The translations under genes and the position numbers were made by a program. A model generated the notes under the pieces. It worked only from the letters and a program-made list of their open reading frames with translations, made no database searches and was not told the DNA's origin. This document shows positions 35,335-44,774 of a DNA stretch of 64,000 nucleotides, in pieces (the first letter of the stretch is position 1; each line of letters begins with the position of its first letter). This DNA comes from Winogradskyella sp. PG-2 (GTDB lineage: Bacteria > Bacteroidota > Bacteroidia > Flavobacteriales > Flavobacteriaceae). The stretch is taken from positions 3,222,001 through 3,286,000 of the forward strand of contig NZ_AP014583.1 in NCBI RefSeq assembly GCF_000828715.1, written 5' to 3'.

Positions 35335-38295
35335 ATGCGTTATTTGTCCCCTATCCTTATATGCGTCTTTGTTCAATTTAGTATTGCTCAAGAGGTCGTT
35401 GATCATCCCTTAATTTCAGAAGATTCTGTTGCCCAAAAAAAATGGGTTGATAGTTTGTATAATTCCATGTCTGTAGAAGAACGTGTAGGTCAACTATATA
35501 TGGTGCAAGTAATGTCTGAGAATAGTAGTAAGGTCAATGATGCTATTGCAATTAATCTTATTAAAAAACAGCATATAGGTGGAATTATTTATTCTAATGG
35601 AGGACCATACAGACAAGCAAAATTAAATAATACACTACAATCGGTTTCTAAGATTCCGTTATTAATTGGTATGGATGCTGAATGGGGTTTAAGTATGCGT
35701 TTAGACTCCACTTATGCTTTTCCGTGGAATATGACACTTGGTGCTATTTCAGACAACAAACTTGTTGAACAAGTAGGTAAGCATATTGGGGAACACTGTA
35801 AACGTTTAGGTGTACATTTCAATTTTGCACCAGTTGTGGATATTAATACAAATCCAAAAAACCCAATCATTGGTAATCGTTCTTTTGGGGAAGATAGAGA
35901 TAATGTTACCGAAAAAGGGTTAGCATTTATGAAAGGGATGCAAGGAGCTGGAACATTGGCAAATGCAAAGCATTTTCCAGGTCATGGTGATACTGAAGCT
36001 GATTCTCATAAAACTTTACCAACCGTTTCGTTTAGTGAACAGCGTATAGATTCTATTGAGCTTTATCCCTATAAAAAGCTTATTGATGAAGGATTATCTA
36101 GTGTTATGATTGCTCATTTAAATGTACCAAGTTTAGAAGCCAGAAGAGGATTTCCTTCTTCTTTATCTAGGCATATAGTGACAGATATACTAAAAGAACG
36201 TCTAGGTTTTAAAGGATTAATTTTTACAGATGCACTTACGATGAAAGGTGCTGCAGATTATATAGAAAAAAGTGTTGACGGTATCACACCTAATACTTTA
36301 AACAAAGGTGGTGAAATTGATTTAATGGCTTTTCTGGCTGGTAATGATGTTATGTTAATGTCTGAAAATCCTAAAAAAGGAATTAAGAAACTAATTGAGG
36401 CTTATGATAAAGGCGTAATTACTGAAGACCGTTTGGCACATTCTGTAAAGAAAATATTAATGGCTAAATATAAAGTTGGTTTAAACAATTACTCGCCAAT
36501 TGGCATTTCTAATTTAGGAAAAGAACTCAATAGGCTAGAGGATGACTTATTGTATGAAAACTTAATGGAAAGTGCCATTACAGTTGTAAAAAATACAAAT
36601 TCATTATTACCGTTAAGAGATTTAGAAACGAAAAAAATAGCTTATGTATCTCTAGGTGATTCTGAAGGCTCACCATTTTTCAATGAGTTAAAAAAATATA
36701 CTAAAGTCCATCAGATAAAAGCAAATCAATTAGATGGTGTAATTTCAAAGCTTCAAAATTACAATACTGTAGTTGTTGGGTTTCATAAATCTAATGACAA
36801 CCCATGGAAAGGCTATAAATTCTCTCAGAAAGAAATGGCATGGCTTTATGAAATTGCTAGAACTAATACAGTTATTTTAGATGTATTTGCTAGACCTTAT
36901 GCCTTAAATGATCTATTGTCTATTGAAAATATTGAAGGCATTATAATGAGTTATCAGAATAGTGAAATAGCACAAGAGAAATCAGCCCAACTTATTTTTG
37001 GTGCCATAGGAGCAAAAGGAAAATTACCAGTTAGTACAGGCGAGTTTTTTGCTGTTGGAACAGGTGAAACTTATAATGCTATTTCAAGTTTAAGTTATGG
37101 TTTACCAGAACGCGTAGGTATGGATTCTGAGAAACTTAGTAAAATTGATTCTATCGCTAATCATGCGGTTAAAAATAGAATGACACCGGGTATTCAGTTA
37201 TTAGTTGCTCGAAAAGGAAAAGTAATTTACAATAAAAACTTTGGTTATCATACATACTCAAAAAAGAACAAAGTAGATTTTGATGACATGTATGATGTAG
37301 CATCATTGACAAAAATTTTAGCCACCATTCCTATTGTGATGGAGCTAGAGCAACAAGGTTCAATAGGTCTCAATTCTAAATTGGGCAATTTAGTGCCAGA
37401 ATGGAAGAATTCAAACAAAAAGAATGTTACGTTAAAAAAAATGTTGTCACATTACGCACAATTACGACCTTGGATTCCGTTCTACTATGCAACTTTAGAC
37501 TCAATAACTAAAAAGCCAGACCCTAAATACTACAGATCTAAGCGACAAAAAGGATTTAATATTGAAGTTACGAATACATTGTTTTTGCGCAATGATTATA
37601 AAGACTCTATACAAGATATTATAAAGGAAAGTGAATTACTATCAAGATTGCGATACCGTTACAGCGATTTGCCTTATTATATTCTTAAAGATTATCTAGA
37701 AGGTTTTTATAATAAATCCTTACATGAGATAACTCAGGATCGATTTTATAAATCACTTGGGGCTAATTATACAACGTATAACCCTAGAAAAAATTTCAGC
37801 CTGAAAGATATTGTACCAACTGAAGTTGATAATTATTTCCGTTACAAAAAAGTACATGGTTATGTACATGATATGGGTGCTGCAATGCAAGGTGGTATTG
37901 GTGGTCATGCAGGGGTTTTTAGTAATGCTAATGATGTTGCTAAGATTATGCAGATGTACTTACAAAAAGGGTTTTATGGTGGTAGACGTTATTTTAAAAA
38001 TGAAACTATAGATAAGTTCACTAAATGTCATTATTGCCATGCTGATAATAGACGTGGTGTTGGCTTTGATAAACCTCAATTAGGAGAAGAAGGACCAACT
38101 TGTGGCTGTTTGTCTATGACAAGCTTTGGACATTCTGGCTTTACAGGAACTTACGCTTGGGCAGATCCTGAAGAAGAAATTCTCTATATCTTTTTAGCTA
38201 ATAGAACGTATCCTGAAGCAGGTAAAAATCTATTACTTCGCGAAAACATTCGAACTGAAATTCAGCGTTTAATTTACGAGGCAATTATTGATTAA
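35335..38295 (+). CDS. Fusion of GH3 beta-N-acetylhexosaminidase and beta-lactamase-like serine hydrolase
   Basis: 986 residues with a signal peptide. Residues about 35-400 are GH3/NagZ-like: 'IGMDAEWGLSMRLD', the His/Asp motif KHFPGHGDT (212-220), and 'FTDALTMKGA' carrying the nucleophile Asp. A C-terminal GH3 subdomain runs to about 580. From about 600 a class C beta-lactamase-related domain follows, with SLTK (Ser657, Lys660) and a later 'GHSGFTG'. Joining a muropeptide glycosidase and a penicillin-binding-type hydrolase suggests periplasmic peptidoglycan turnover. The fusion is widespread in Bacteroidota. Confidence 0.9.
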   Translation: MRYLSPILICVFVQFSIAQEVVDHPLISEDSVAQKKWVDSLYNSMSVEERVGQLYMVQVMSENSSKVNDAIAINLIKKQHIGGIIYSNGGPYRQAKLNNTLQSVSKIPLLIGMDAEWGLSMRLDSTYAFPWNMTLGAISDNKLVEQVGKHIGEHCKRLGVHFNFAPVVDINTNPKNPIIGNRSFGEDRDNVTEKGLAFMKGMQGAGTLANAKHFPGHGDTEADSHKTLPTVSFSEQRIDSIELYPYKKLIDEGLSSVMIAHLNVPSLEARRGFPSSLSRHIVTDILKERLGFKGLIFTDALTMKGAADYIEKSVDGITPNTLNKGGEIDLMAFLAGNDVMLMSENPKKGIKKLIEAYDKGVITEDRLAHSVKKILMAKYKVGLNNYSPIGISNLGKELNRLEDDLLYENLMESAITVVKNTNSLLPLRDLETKKIAYVSLGDSEGSPFFNELKKYTKVHQIKANQLDGVISKLQNYNTVVVGFHKSNDNPWKGYKFSQKEMAWLYEIARTNTVILDVFARPYALNDLLSIENIEGIIMSYQNSEIAQEKSAQLIFGAIGAKGKLPVSTGEFFAVGTGETYNAISSLSYGLPERVGMDSEKLSKIDSIANHAVKNRMTPGIQLLVARKGKVIYNKNFGYHTYSKKNKVDFDDMYDVASLTKILATIPIVMELEQQGSIGLNSKLGNLVPEWKNSNKKNVTLKKMLSHYAQLRPWIPFYYATLDSITKKPDPKYYRSKRQKGFNIEVTNTLFLRNDYKDSIQDIIKESELLSRLRYRYSDLPYYILKDYLEGFYNKSLHEITQDRFYKSLGANYTTYNPRKNFSLKDIVPTEVDNYFRYKKVHGYVHDMGAAMQGGIGGHAGVFSNANDVAKIMQMYLQKGFYGGRRYFKNETIDKFTKCHYCHADNRRGVGFDKPQLGEEGPTCGCLSMTSFGHSGFTGTYAWADPEEEILYIFLANRTYPEAGKNLLLRENIRTEIQRLIYEAIID

Positions 38296-38460
38296 ACTTA
38301 TTGCCGAAAGTTGTAAGTTAAAAAGTACTTAAAGTCTTAGTCCATTTTAATAAAACCCATAACTTTATAAATTCATAAATCTTTGTAAGTCTCATAAATA
38401 ATTTGGGACTTTACTGTGACTGATTTTAATCAATTTAAACTTTTGAATTCATAACCATTT

Positions 38461-39600
38461 ATGAAAATAGGAATAGTTTGTTACCCAACTTTTGGAGGTA
38501 GTGGAGTAGTAGCCACAGAATTAGGTTTAGAGCTTTCTAAGCGTGGTCATCAGATTCACTTTATAACCTATAATCAGCCTGTACGTTTAGAGTTACTGAG
38601 TAACAATGTTCATTTTCACGAAGTACATGTACCAGAATATCCTCTATTTCAATATCAGCCATATGAATTAGCCTTGTCTAGTAAATTGGTAGATATGGTA
38701 AAACTTCATGGTATTCAACTTTTGCATGTGCATTATGCTATTCCACATGCTTATGCAGCTTATATGGCACAGCAAATGCTTTTAGATGAAGGAATTCTTG
38801 TTCCTATAGTTACGACCTTGCATGGTACAGATATTACGTTAGTTGGTAGTCATCCTTTTTATAAACCAGCTGTTACATTTAGTATCAACAAGTCCGACGC
38901 AGTAACTTCAGTATCAGCAAGTTTAAAGGAAGATACGATGCGCCTTTTTGATATTAAAAAAGATATACATGTGGTTCCGAATTTTATTGATTTAGAGAAG
39001 CATCTTCATAATTTTACAGATTGTCAACGTGAAATGATGGCAGATGATGATGAACGTATTGTTACGCACATTAGTAACATGCGTGAAGTGAAACAAATAC
39101 CAGATGTCATTAAAATCTTTTATAATATTCAAAAAGAATTACCTGCAAAATTAATGATGGTTGGTGAAGGTCCAGAAAAAGAAGGTGCAGAACAAATGGT
39201 TGAAGAACTAGGGATTTCAGATCGCGTAATATTCTTTGGTAATAGTAATGAAATTGATAGAATTTTGTGCTTTAGTGATTTATTTTTGTTGCCATCTCAA
39301 ACAGAAAGTTTTGGTTTAGCTGCATTAGAAGCTATGGCAAGTAGTGTACCAGTTATATCTACTAATACAGGAGGATTAGCAGAGGTAAATGAAGATGGTT
39401 TTTCAGGTTATTTAAGTGATGTAAATGCTGTTGAAGATATGTCCAAAAATGCTATTAGAATTTTGTCTGACTTAATTATATTAAATAAATTTAAAGCAAA
39501 TGCTAAAGCCCAATCTCAAAAATTTGATTTACGTAATATTGTGCCGAAGTATGAAGCGATTTATGAGGAAACATTAAAGCAGTTTTTGGTAGCTAATTAG
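38461..39600 (+). CDS. bshA: N-acetyl-alpha-D-glucosaminyl L-malate synthase (bacillithiol step 1)
   Basis: 379 residues, GT4 (GT-B) family. 'MKIGIVCYPTFGGSGVVATELG' start (GGSGVVATELG loop), 'HGTDITLVG' and 'TESFGLAALEAMA' are diagnostic for BshA. It links GlcNAc to L-malate, opening bacillithiol synthesis. BshB and BshC are not in the window. Its last eight bases overlap the convergent nuclease gene. Confidence 0.93.
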   Translation: MKIGIVCYPTFGGSGVVATELGLELSKRGHQIHFITYNQPVRLELLSNNVHFHEVHVPEYPLFQYQPYELALSSKLVDMVKLHGIQLLHVHYAIPHAYAAYMAQQMLLDEGILVPIVTTLHGTDITLVGSHPFYKPAVTFSINKSDAVTSVSASLKEDTMRLFDIKKDIHVVPNFIDLEKHLHNFTDCQREMMADDDERIVTHISNMREVKQIPDVIKIFYNIQKELPAKLMMVGEGPEKEGAEQMVEELGISDRVIFFGNSNEIDRILCFSDLFLLPSQTESFGLAALEAMASSVPVISTNTGGLAEVNEDGFSGYLSDVNAVEDMSKNAIRILSDLIILNKFKANAKAQSQKFDLRNIVPKYEAIYEETLKQFLVAN

Positions 39601-39943
39601 ACCAAACAGCATATCGTTCTCTTCGCAATTCTAAAGTAATTATTTTTTCTGCAATCAGTGCTTCTTCTCTCGTAAAGAAAGGGTCAATATGATTATAAAG
39701 ACTTGGGCGCAAATACAATCCGTATTTTTCTACAATATTAGATGAAATTTTATGCCCTTTTTTATTTCTATAACCTGTTTTATGCTGCTCAAAACGTTCC
39801 TTAGGCGTTTTACTTGTCATACCAACATAGAGGCACTCTAATACTCCATTAAACTGTGGATTTGCATTTCTGAATTTTTCATCTTCAGTATATACACGTT
39901 TAGATAATTCTATAACATAAATACGATATAGTGTTTTTGCCAT
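39593..39943 (-). CDS. GIY-YIG fold putative endonuclease
   Basis: 116 residues. 'LYRIYVIEL...CLYVGMTSKTPKERFEQHKTG' is a GIY-YIG-type core with Arg and Glu ('AEKI') where the family has its catalytic residues. Short single-domain members are common in flavobacteria and are sometimes labelled ribose-5-phosphate isomerase in error. Role unknown. Confidence 0.7.
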   Translation of the reverse strand: MAKTLYRIYVIELSKRVYTEDEKFRNANPQFNGVLECLYVGMTSKTPKERFEQHKTGYRNKKGHKISSNIVEKYGLYLRPSLYNHIDPFFTREEALIAEKIITLELRRERYAVWSN

Positions 39944-39975
39944 ATTTTGAATTAGTAGCTATGGGATTGACGAGA

Positions 39976-40743
39976 TTACATGTTATAGACACCTCCATTG
40001 ATATCTAGCGTAGCTCCAGTAAAAAATCCATCATATTCTGATGCTAGATACAAAACTGCACGTGCCACATCATCCGCATTGCCTGCGCGCTGTATAGGAA
40101 TACCAGCTGTTGTTGCATCAGCAGATTCTTTTGTAGTATGTGTGTCGTGAAATGAAGTTCCAAGTATAAGGCCAGGTGCTACAGCATTAACCCTTGTACC
40201 TTGAGGTCCAAATTCTGTTGATAGTGCTCTTGTATAAGTTAAAATAGCACCTTTACTTGTTGCATAAGCTAAAGAACCTGGATGACCACCTTTTCGCCCA
40301 GCAAGTGATGCTAAATTTACAATACTACTATTGCTATTTTTTGCTAAATGTGCAGATGCAGCTCTTGTCACAAACATCATCGATGTGAGGTTAATATCCA
40401 TTACCTTGTTCCAAAAATCAGTCTTCATTTCACTTAGCATTTTTCTTGCGACTAGTGAACCTGCATTATTGATTAATATGTCTAATCCACCTAATGCTTC
40501 CATGGTTTTTTCTACCATAGCATTTGCATCCTCTTCTTTTGTTAAGTCACCACTTATAGACACAGCTTTTTACCCTTTACTAGTTGCGTATGCTTTCAAT
40601 TCGTTTGCAGTAGTAGCACTAGAAAAATAGTGTATGGCAACGTGAGCACCACAATCAATGAAATCCTTTGTGATAGATTCTCCAATACCTTGAGCACCAG
40701 AAGTTATAAGTACATTTTTTCCAGATAATTTATTGTTTTTCAT
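39976..40743 (-). pseudogene. Short-chain dehydrogenase/reductase with one in-frame stop
   Basis: A single frame of 255 codons reads MKNNKLSGKNVLITSGAQGIG (Rossmann motif) through to 'YATSKGAILTYTRAL' (catalytic Tyr-x3-Lys) and 'FTGATLDINGGVYNM', which is complete SDR length. It is interrupted by TAA at 40570-40572 after 'YATSKG' near residue 57. Only the C-terminal part could be made from a GTG restart, without the cofactor-binding loop. Either inactivation is recent or there is a sequencing error; no frameshift is needed. Confidence 0.8.
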
Positions 40744-40784
40744 ATGATTAATTATATAAGTTTTGGCTGTGGTTTATTTTTGGA

Positions 40785-40829
40785 GATAAAAAGAAATGCA
40801 ATTTAATACTATGGGTTGTTATATTTAAG
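40785..40829 (-). repeat. Decayed attC remnant at the left limit of the array
   Basis: 'GCAATTTAATACTATGG' directly before GTTGTTATATTTAAG resembles the half-sites of intact attC elements (GCAATTAATTATACACGGT before GTTGTAACC). The partner half to the left has diverged beyond recognition. The GTTGTTATA core is matched as TATAACAAC at 43025-43033, which suggests a 2.2-kb cassette between them. Confidence 0.4.
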
Positions 40830-40837
40830 TCATGTCG

Positions 40838-41602
40838 TTATTGGATAAGCTTTTGACAAACAAATATCTGTTTGTCTGATTTGTCATTGAAAGGATCATC
40901 GTCAAAGCTACCAAACTTATTGATAATATTAAAGCCATTCCATTTTAAGTATGCATCTAATTCTTGGGGAAAGAAAAGTCTCATATCTAAATTTTGTATT
41001 GAATCAAACACACCATTTATATAATAATGCCATTCTATGCGATTAATCTGAGTTTTATTTTCATAGGTCATGATTTCCTTTATCAATACATTTCTTCCAT
41101 CTTTGGTTGTATAATCAGCAATTTCTTTTTGTTCCTTCTCTCTTTCAATTATAAATTTAATATTAGGATTAAAGCAATCTAAAAGAAAAAGACCTTCGTT
41201 TTTAAGATGATTCTTAACAACACTTAATGCTTTAAATAAGTCTTCATTCTTGTATAGGTGGTGTATTGAGTTAAAGGGAATAAAAATTAGATCGTATTTA
41301 TCAGGTAAATCTAAAGTTCTAATATCTGCTTCAATATACTTAATGTCTAATTTCTCTTCTGCAGCTTTTGCTTTTGCTTGTTCTAACATTGAAGCGGTAT
41401 AATCTACACCACAAATAGCATAGCCATCTTTAGCAATAGGTAGTGTAAGTCTACCTGTGCCACAACAAAGCTCAAGTATACGTGCATCCTTATTTTTTGG
41501 AAGCCAACGCTTATAAAATTGCAAATCATTTAGATTAGTATTCATACCATCATAAATGTCTACGTCATATATTAAATCACCAACGTTATAATTAGTATTC
41601 AT
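40838..41602 (-). CDS. Class I SAM-dependent methyltransferase
   Basis: 254 residues. Motif I 'ILELCCGTGRLTLPIA' (about residues 41-56), 'GVDYTASMLEQAK' and 'DLIFIPFNSIHHL' mark the Rossmann methyltransferase fold. Small-molecule or tRNA substrates are both possible. It lies 38 bases upstream-side of the VOC lipoprotein gene's end in a run of four minus-strand genes (methyltransferase, two VOC genes, AraC-type regulator) that may form one large cassette. Confidence 0.8.
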   Translation of the reverse strand: MNTNYNVGDLIYDVDIYDGMNTNLNDLQFYKRWLPKNKDARILELCCGTGRLTLPIAKDGYAICGVDYTASMLEQAKAKAAEEKLDIKYIEADIRTLDLPDKYDLIFIPFNSIHHLYKNEDLFKALSVVKNHLKNEGLFLLDCFNPNIKFIIEREKEQKEIADYTTKDGRNVLIKEIMTYENKTQINRIEWHYYINGVFDSIQNLDMRLFFPQELDAYLKWNGFNIINKFGSFDDDPFNDKSDKQIFVCQKLIQ

Positions 41603-41640
41603 TTTGCCCTTAAAATCTATTAATTAAACTGCTATGTTTT

Positions 41641-42177
41641 CTATTTTAAATTTAATTGCCATGACACACCAAATTGGTCAACAACCCAGCCAAATCTATA
41701 GCTGAATCCATAATTATTTAATGGCATTGTTACATTACCATTTTTAGATAGTTTTGAAAATAGTTGTTCAAGTTCGTTCTCATTTACACAATCAATAAAG
41801 TTAGAAACGGCAGGTGAAAAATCCCAATCGTTAATCGGTGGACTATCACTGCACATAAATAAGCTTCCATTTAAATTAAATTTGGCTGTCATAATTTTTC
41901 CTTCCTCAACTGGACCACCTTTTTCCCATCGTTGAATGCTGATAATCTTGGAATTATCAAATAATTCGACATAAAAATCCATTGCTTTTTCCGCGTTATT
42001 ATCCTGAAAAGTTAAAAAAGTTGCTATTTGTTCTTTTGTTTCTTTTTTTGATTTTTTTAGACTATCAATTTTAGTTTGTAACGCTGTTAACTCTACATTA
42101 GCATCATTATTAGCCTTATAATTAGTACAACTAAATATTAGTAGTGTTATGATAAGTATTGGTACAATTTTTCTCAT
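41641..42177 (-). CDS. Lipoprotein with PhnB-like VOC domain
   Basis: 178 residues. Lipoprotein signal 'LLIFSC17', a short coiled coil (about 29-47), then a PhnB/VOC domain starting 'ATFLTFQDNNAEKAMDFYVELF' (seen as QDNNAEKAMDFYVELF) and ending 'YGFSYRFGWVVDQFGVSWQL'. VOC domains on lipoproteins are unusual, since PhnB-like proteins are normally cytoplasmic; the fusion with an export signal is clear in the sequence. Seven bases separate it from the next VOC gene. Confidence 0.75.
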   Translation of the reverse strand: MRKIVPILIITLLIFSCTNYKANNDANVELTALQTKIDSLKKSKKETKEQIATFLTFQDNNAEKAMDFYVELFDNSKIISIQRWEKGGPVEEGKIMTAKFNLNGSLFMCSDSPPINDWDFSPAVSNFIDCVNENELEQLFSKLSKNGNVTMPLNNYGFSYRFGWVVDQFGVSWQLNLK

Positions 42178-42184
42178 AGTTTTT

Positions 42185-42580
42185 CTATAGAATTTCTACA
42201 ATTTGAATATTATTACCACAGGTATCATTAAAAACTGCAAATTTAACAGGACCCATCGTAGTTGGCTTTACACTAAATTCAACATCTAGTTTCGTTAATC
42301 TAACGTATTCAGCATCAACATTACCAACATCAAATTGTGTGTATGGATATCCTGCTTCCATCAATGCATCCTGAAAGACCTTACATGGCTCAAAATGATT
42401 TGGCGCAGGCTCTAACAGCAATTCTGGTCCATCTTGCCATTCTGGTGAAACTAATGTTAGCCAACGATTACCAACACCTAGTGGAGAATCTTTCTTCTTA
42501 ATAAATCCTAATTTTTTTGTGTAAAAATTTAAAGCTTTCTCTTGGTCTCTAACGGGAATACTAATTAGTGTTACTTTCAT
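42185..42580 (-). CDS. VOC superfamily protein
   Basis: 131 residues: 'VTLISIPVRDQEKALNFYTKKLGF' (QEKALNFYTKKLGF) and 'FAVFNDTCGNNIQIVEIL' form the paired modules of the family. It resembles PA2721/extradiol dioxygenase-like members. Follows the AraC-type regulator by 28 bases and probably shares its transcript. Confidence 0.8.
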   Translation of the reverse strand: MKVTLISIPVRDQEKALNFYTKKLGFIKKKDSPLGVGNRWLTLVSPEWQDGPELLLEPAPNHFEPCKVFQDALMEAGYPYTQFDVGNVDAEYVRLTKLDVEFSVKPTTMGPVKFAVFNDTCGNNIQIVEIL

Positions 42581-42608
42581 CCTAGATTAATTTATTCTTT
42601 TTCAAAGT

Positions 42609-43013
42609 TCAGAATTCTGATTTTAATGTACTTCTTGAAAGTTGCTTTTTTTGAAACTCTGATGGTGATTTACCTGTTTTAGTTTTAAATAAAGTGCTAA
42701 ATGAACCTATACTTTCAAATCCAACAGCATAAAAGGTTTCAGTGACCGACATACCATTTTTAAGTTGTTCTTTTGATTTAGAGATTCTTTTATCTATTAA
42801 ATATTGTCTAGGTGTAAGACCATAGTATTTTTTGAATAGTCGTAACATATGATATTTAGAAACAAATCGAATACGAGATAAATAATTTAAATTAAGGTCA
42901 TTTTCATAGTTGTTATCTATATAGTTTTTAATACTAATGACAGTCTCTAATTGCTCTTGTTTTGAATACACAATTGCATTAATCTTTTTAAGCTTTTTTT
43001 CGTAAAGTGTCAT
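42609..43013 (-). CDS. AraC-family transcriptional regulator (DNA-binding domain only)
   Basis: 134 residues, containing just the double helix-turn-helix: 'LNYLSRIRFVSKYHMLRLFKKYYGLTPRQYL' (core FVSKYHMLRLFKKYYG) and 'TEAFYAVGFESIGSFSTLFK'-type second motif (GFESIGSFSTLFKTKTG). It lacks a sensor domain. As the first gene of a four-gene run it may control the VOC and methyltransferase genes behind it. Confidence 0.82.
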   Translation of the reverse strand: MTLYEKKLKKINAIVYSKQEQLETVISIKNYIDNNYENDLNLNYLSRIRFVSKYHMLRLFKKYYGLTPRQYLIDKRISKSKEQLKNGMSVTETFYAVGFESIGSFSTLFKTKTGKSPSEFQKKQLSRSTLKSEF

Positions 43014-43033
43014 TTTATTTAAGTTATAACAAC

Positions 43034-43182
43034 TGACAAATTTTGGGTTAGGTGTTTGTGTATGAATTTGTTGGCTGATTATGCACTAAAGTTAGCACAC
43101 AAATCGTAGATAGAAAATTCTATCAAAATTTTCGTAAGCTATAAGTAATCAAAAAGATAATTATATGCCTTGTTGTAATTAG
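43034..43182 (-). repeat. Decayed attC site
   Basis: 'GTGTTTGTGTATGAATTTG', 'ACTAAAGTTAGCACACAAA', 'AGAAAATTCTATCAAAATTT' and 'ATTATATGCCTTGTTG' follow, in order, the blocks of the intact attC sites at 45001 and 49142, with many substitutions. It ends in the core GTTGTAATTAG. The stem is visibly worn, so it is probably no longer recombined. Confidence 0.55.
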
Positions 43183-43194
43183 AACAATTTACTT

Positions 43195-44112
43195 CTAAAG
43201 ATATTTTTGCAAATTTTTTATAAAATAATCTGCACTAAAAGCGGCACTTTTTATTGAGCTTTCGGTATAATTCCCTCCTTGTTCGATATAAAAATATTCT
43301 AATCCAGATTTTTCAGGACTTGGTAATATTTTATTATAGTCTATTGAGCCATTTCCTAACTCAGTATAGTCACGAGAATCTTTGTGCATATCTTTAATAT
43401 GCCACATTACAAATCTTCCTGGATACTTATTTATTCAGGCAGTAGGTGTTGTTTTACCTTCATGTGCAATCCAATACATATCTAATTGTAATTTAACCAA
43501 ATCAGAATCAGTCTCGTTGGTTATAATTTCGTAACCTGAAGCTCCTTGAGAATTGTCAAATTCATAACCTTGATTATGATAGGCAAAGCCTAATCCAGCC
43601 TAATTGATTTGCTCACCCATTAGGTTCAGTTTTTTACTAAGCTTCTTAAAACCGTCTATATTTCTATCTTCAGGTGCTATCCATGGCCATACTATGTATT
43701 TGCTTTTCATGGTTAAAGCACCTTGAATACATTGGTCTACATATTTAGAAAGTTCGTCTAATGGTTTATTAAAATAATTAGCAAAAGGGTAATGACCGCT
43801 AGTTATACTTAGGTTGAGATCATTAAGAATATTTTTGAATTCGGAAGTTTTATATCCATAATAAGTCCCGTATTCGGCTTTAAATCCATAATGCTCAAAG
43901 TGTTGGTAACCCATTTTTTTTAGAATTTTTAATGTTGCAACAGGATCATTTGCCATTTCATCTCGGATTGAAAATAGCTGGTAGCCAAGCTTAAATCTTG
44001 AGGAATGAAATCTATTTAAACAAGAATAAGGTAATACACTAATTGCGCTTAAAGCGACACTTGCTTTCAAAAATTCCATTCGATTCACATAACAATAATT
44101 TTTTGAGTTCAC
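43195..44112 (-). pseudogene. Sugar phosphate isomerase/epimerase (TIM barrel) with two in-frame stops
   Basis: One frame of 305 codons runs from a Tat/lipoprotein-like leader (RMEFLKASVALSAISVLPYSC) through 'FKLGYQLFSIRDEM', 'YHNQGYEFDN', 'QLDMYWIAHEGK' and 'WHIKDMHKDS' to the end, a complete xylose-isomerase-like barrel. It is broken by TAG at 43600-43602 and TGA at 43435-43437. No frameshift is present. The catalytic carboxylates and His residues are spread over all three pieces, so no active product is expected. Confidence 0.8.
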
Positions 44113-44215
44113 TTAGGAGGTTAGTAAGGTATAACGAGCAACTAATTTAGTAATTACAGATCAAATAGAAAATCTGCGAGAACTTGTAATGAACTATAAA
44201 CGGTGTTGTGGTTAG
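44113..44215 (-). repeat. attC-like site, truncated, of the 44.2-kb lipoprotein cassette
   Basis: 'GAGCAACTAATTTAGTAATT', 'AGAAAATCTGCGAG' and 'GAACTATAAACGGT' match the blocks of the other attC sites, ending with core GTTGTGGTTAG. The outer half-stem (the TGTATGRTTAGTTGCG block) is missing, replaced by a junction near 44140. Confidence 0.6.
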
Positions 44216-44748
44216 TTTTTTATTCGTTTAAATTGATAATTGCTAATTCCTCCATAATCTCCAGCAAAAAAAAGAAACCAAGCTCCATTTTTATATCCAC
44301 GAGTCAAATTCAGATTTCCGTTTTCATTATTCCCAACAATAGTTTTCCTTTCTCTATGAAAGTACAAAGCCGGAATAGGAATTAAAACTAACTTTTTATT
44401 TATTGAGAAATAATTGTCAACTATTTTACCTTTAAACTCCATACTCTTTATAATCAAACTACTTTCGATTAAGCTTACTTTTAATTCCGTTTCGGACATA
44501 AGTTCGAATTGAACAAATGAGTTTTCAGTAACTAATGTGGTATCTCCTTTAATTGATTTGTTATCAGCTAGTAAGTTCCAAAGTCCGATTCTTTCATTAT
44601 TTTCAATATGATTTTGATAAACTCCGTTTATTTTTTCAGTAGAAAATTCAGTCGTTTTATTTTTACTTTCAGCAATCAATTTCTTTGTTGAAAAGCAACT
44701 CGTGAGTGTCAAAAAAGTTGTCAGAAATATGAATTTTAATATTTTCAG
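44212..44748 (-). CDS. Cassette-encoded lipoprotein of unknown function with non-ATG start
   Basis: The frame continues upstream of the first Met-like codon (TTG at 44710-44712): reading back to a CTG at 44746-44748 gives KILKFIFLTTFLTLTSC, a good lipoprotein signal ending in Cys. No ATG, GTG or TTG precedes that signal, so the start is CTG or was lost when the cassette formed; the cassette boundary is only 26 bases upstream. The mature part (about 160 residues) is mixed alpha/beta with no known motif. Both cassette ends (GTTGTGGTTAG and TAACCACAAC) are present. Confidence 0.6.
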   Translation of the reverse strand: MKILKFIFLTTFLTLTSCFSTKKLIAESKNKTTEFSTEKINGVYQNHIENNERIGLWNLLADNKSIKGDTTLVTENSFVQFELMSETELKVSLIESSLIIKSMEFKGKIVDNYFSINKKLVLIPIPALYFHRERKTIVGNNENGNLNLTRGYKNGAWFLFFAGDYGGISNYQFKRIKN

Positions 44749-44774
44749 GATATTTGTTTTAAATTAACCACAAC

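Noticed and set aside
39976..44112. Stop-codon recoding in the left part of the array
   Set aside because: All three different stop codons are involved in only two genes, while every other gene in the window uses them as normal stops; point inactivation is simpler.
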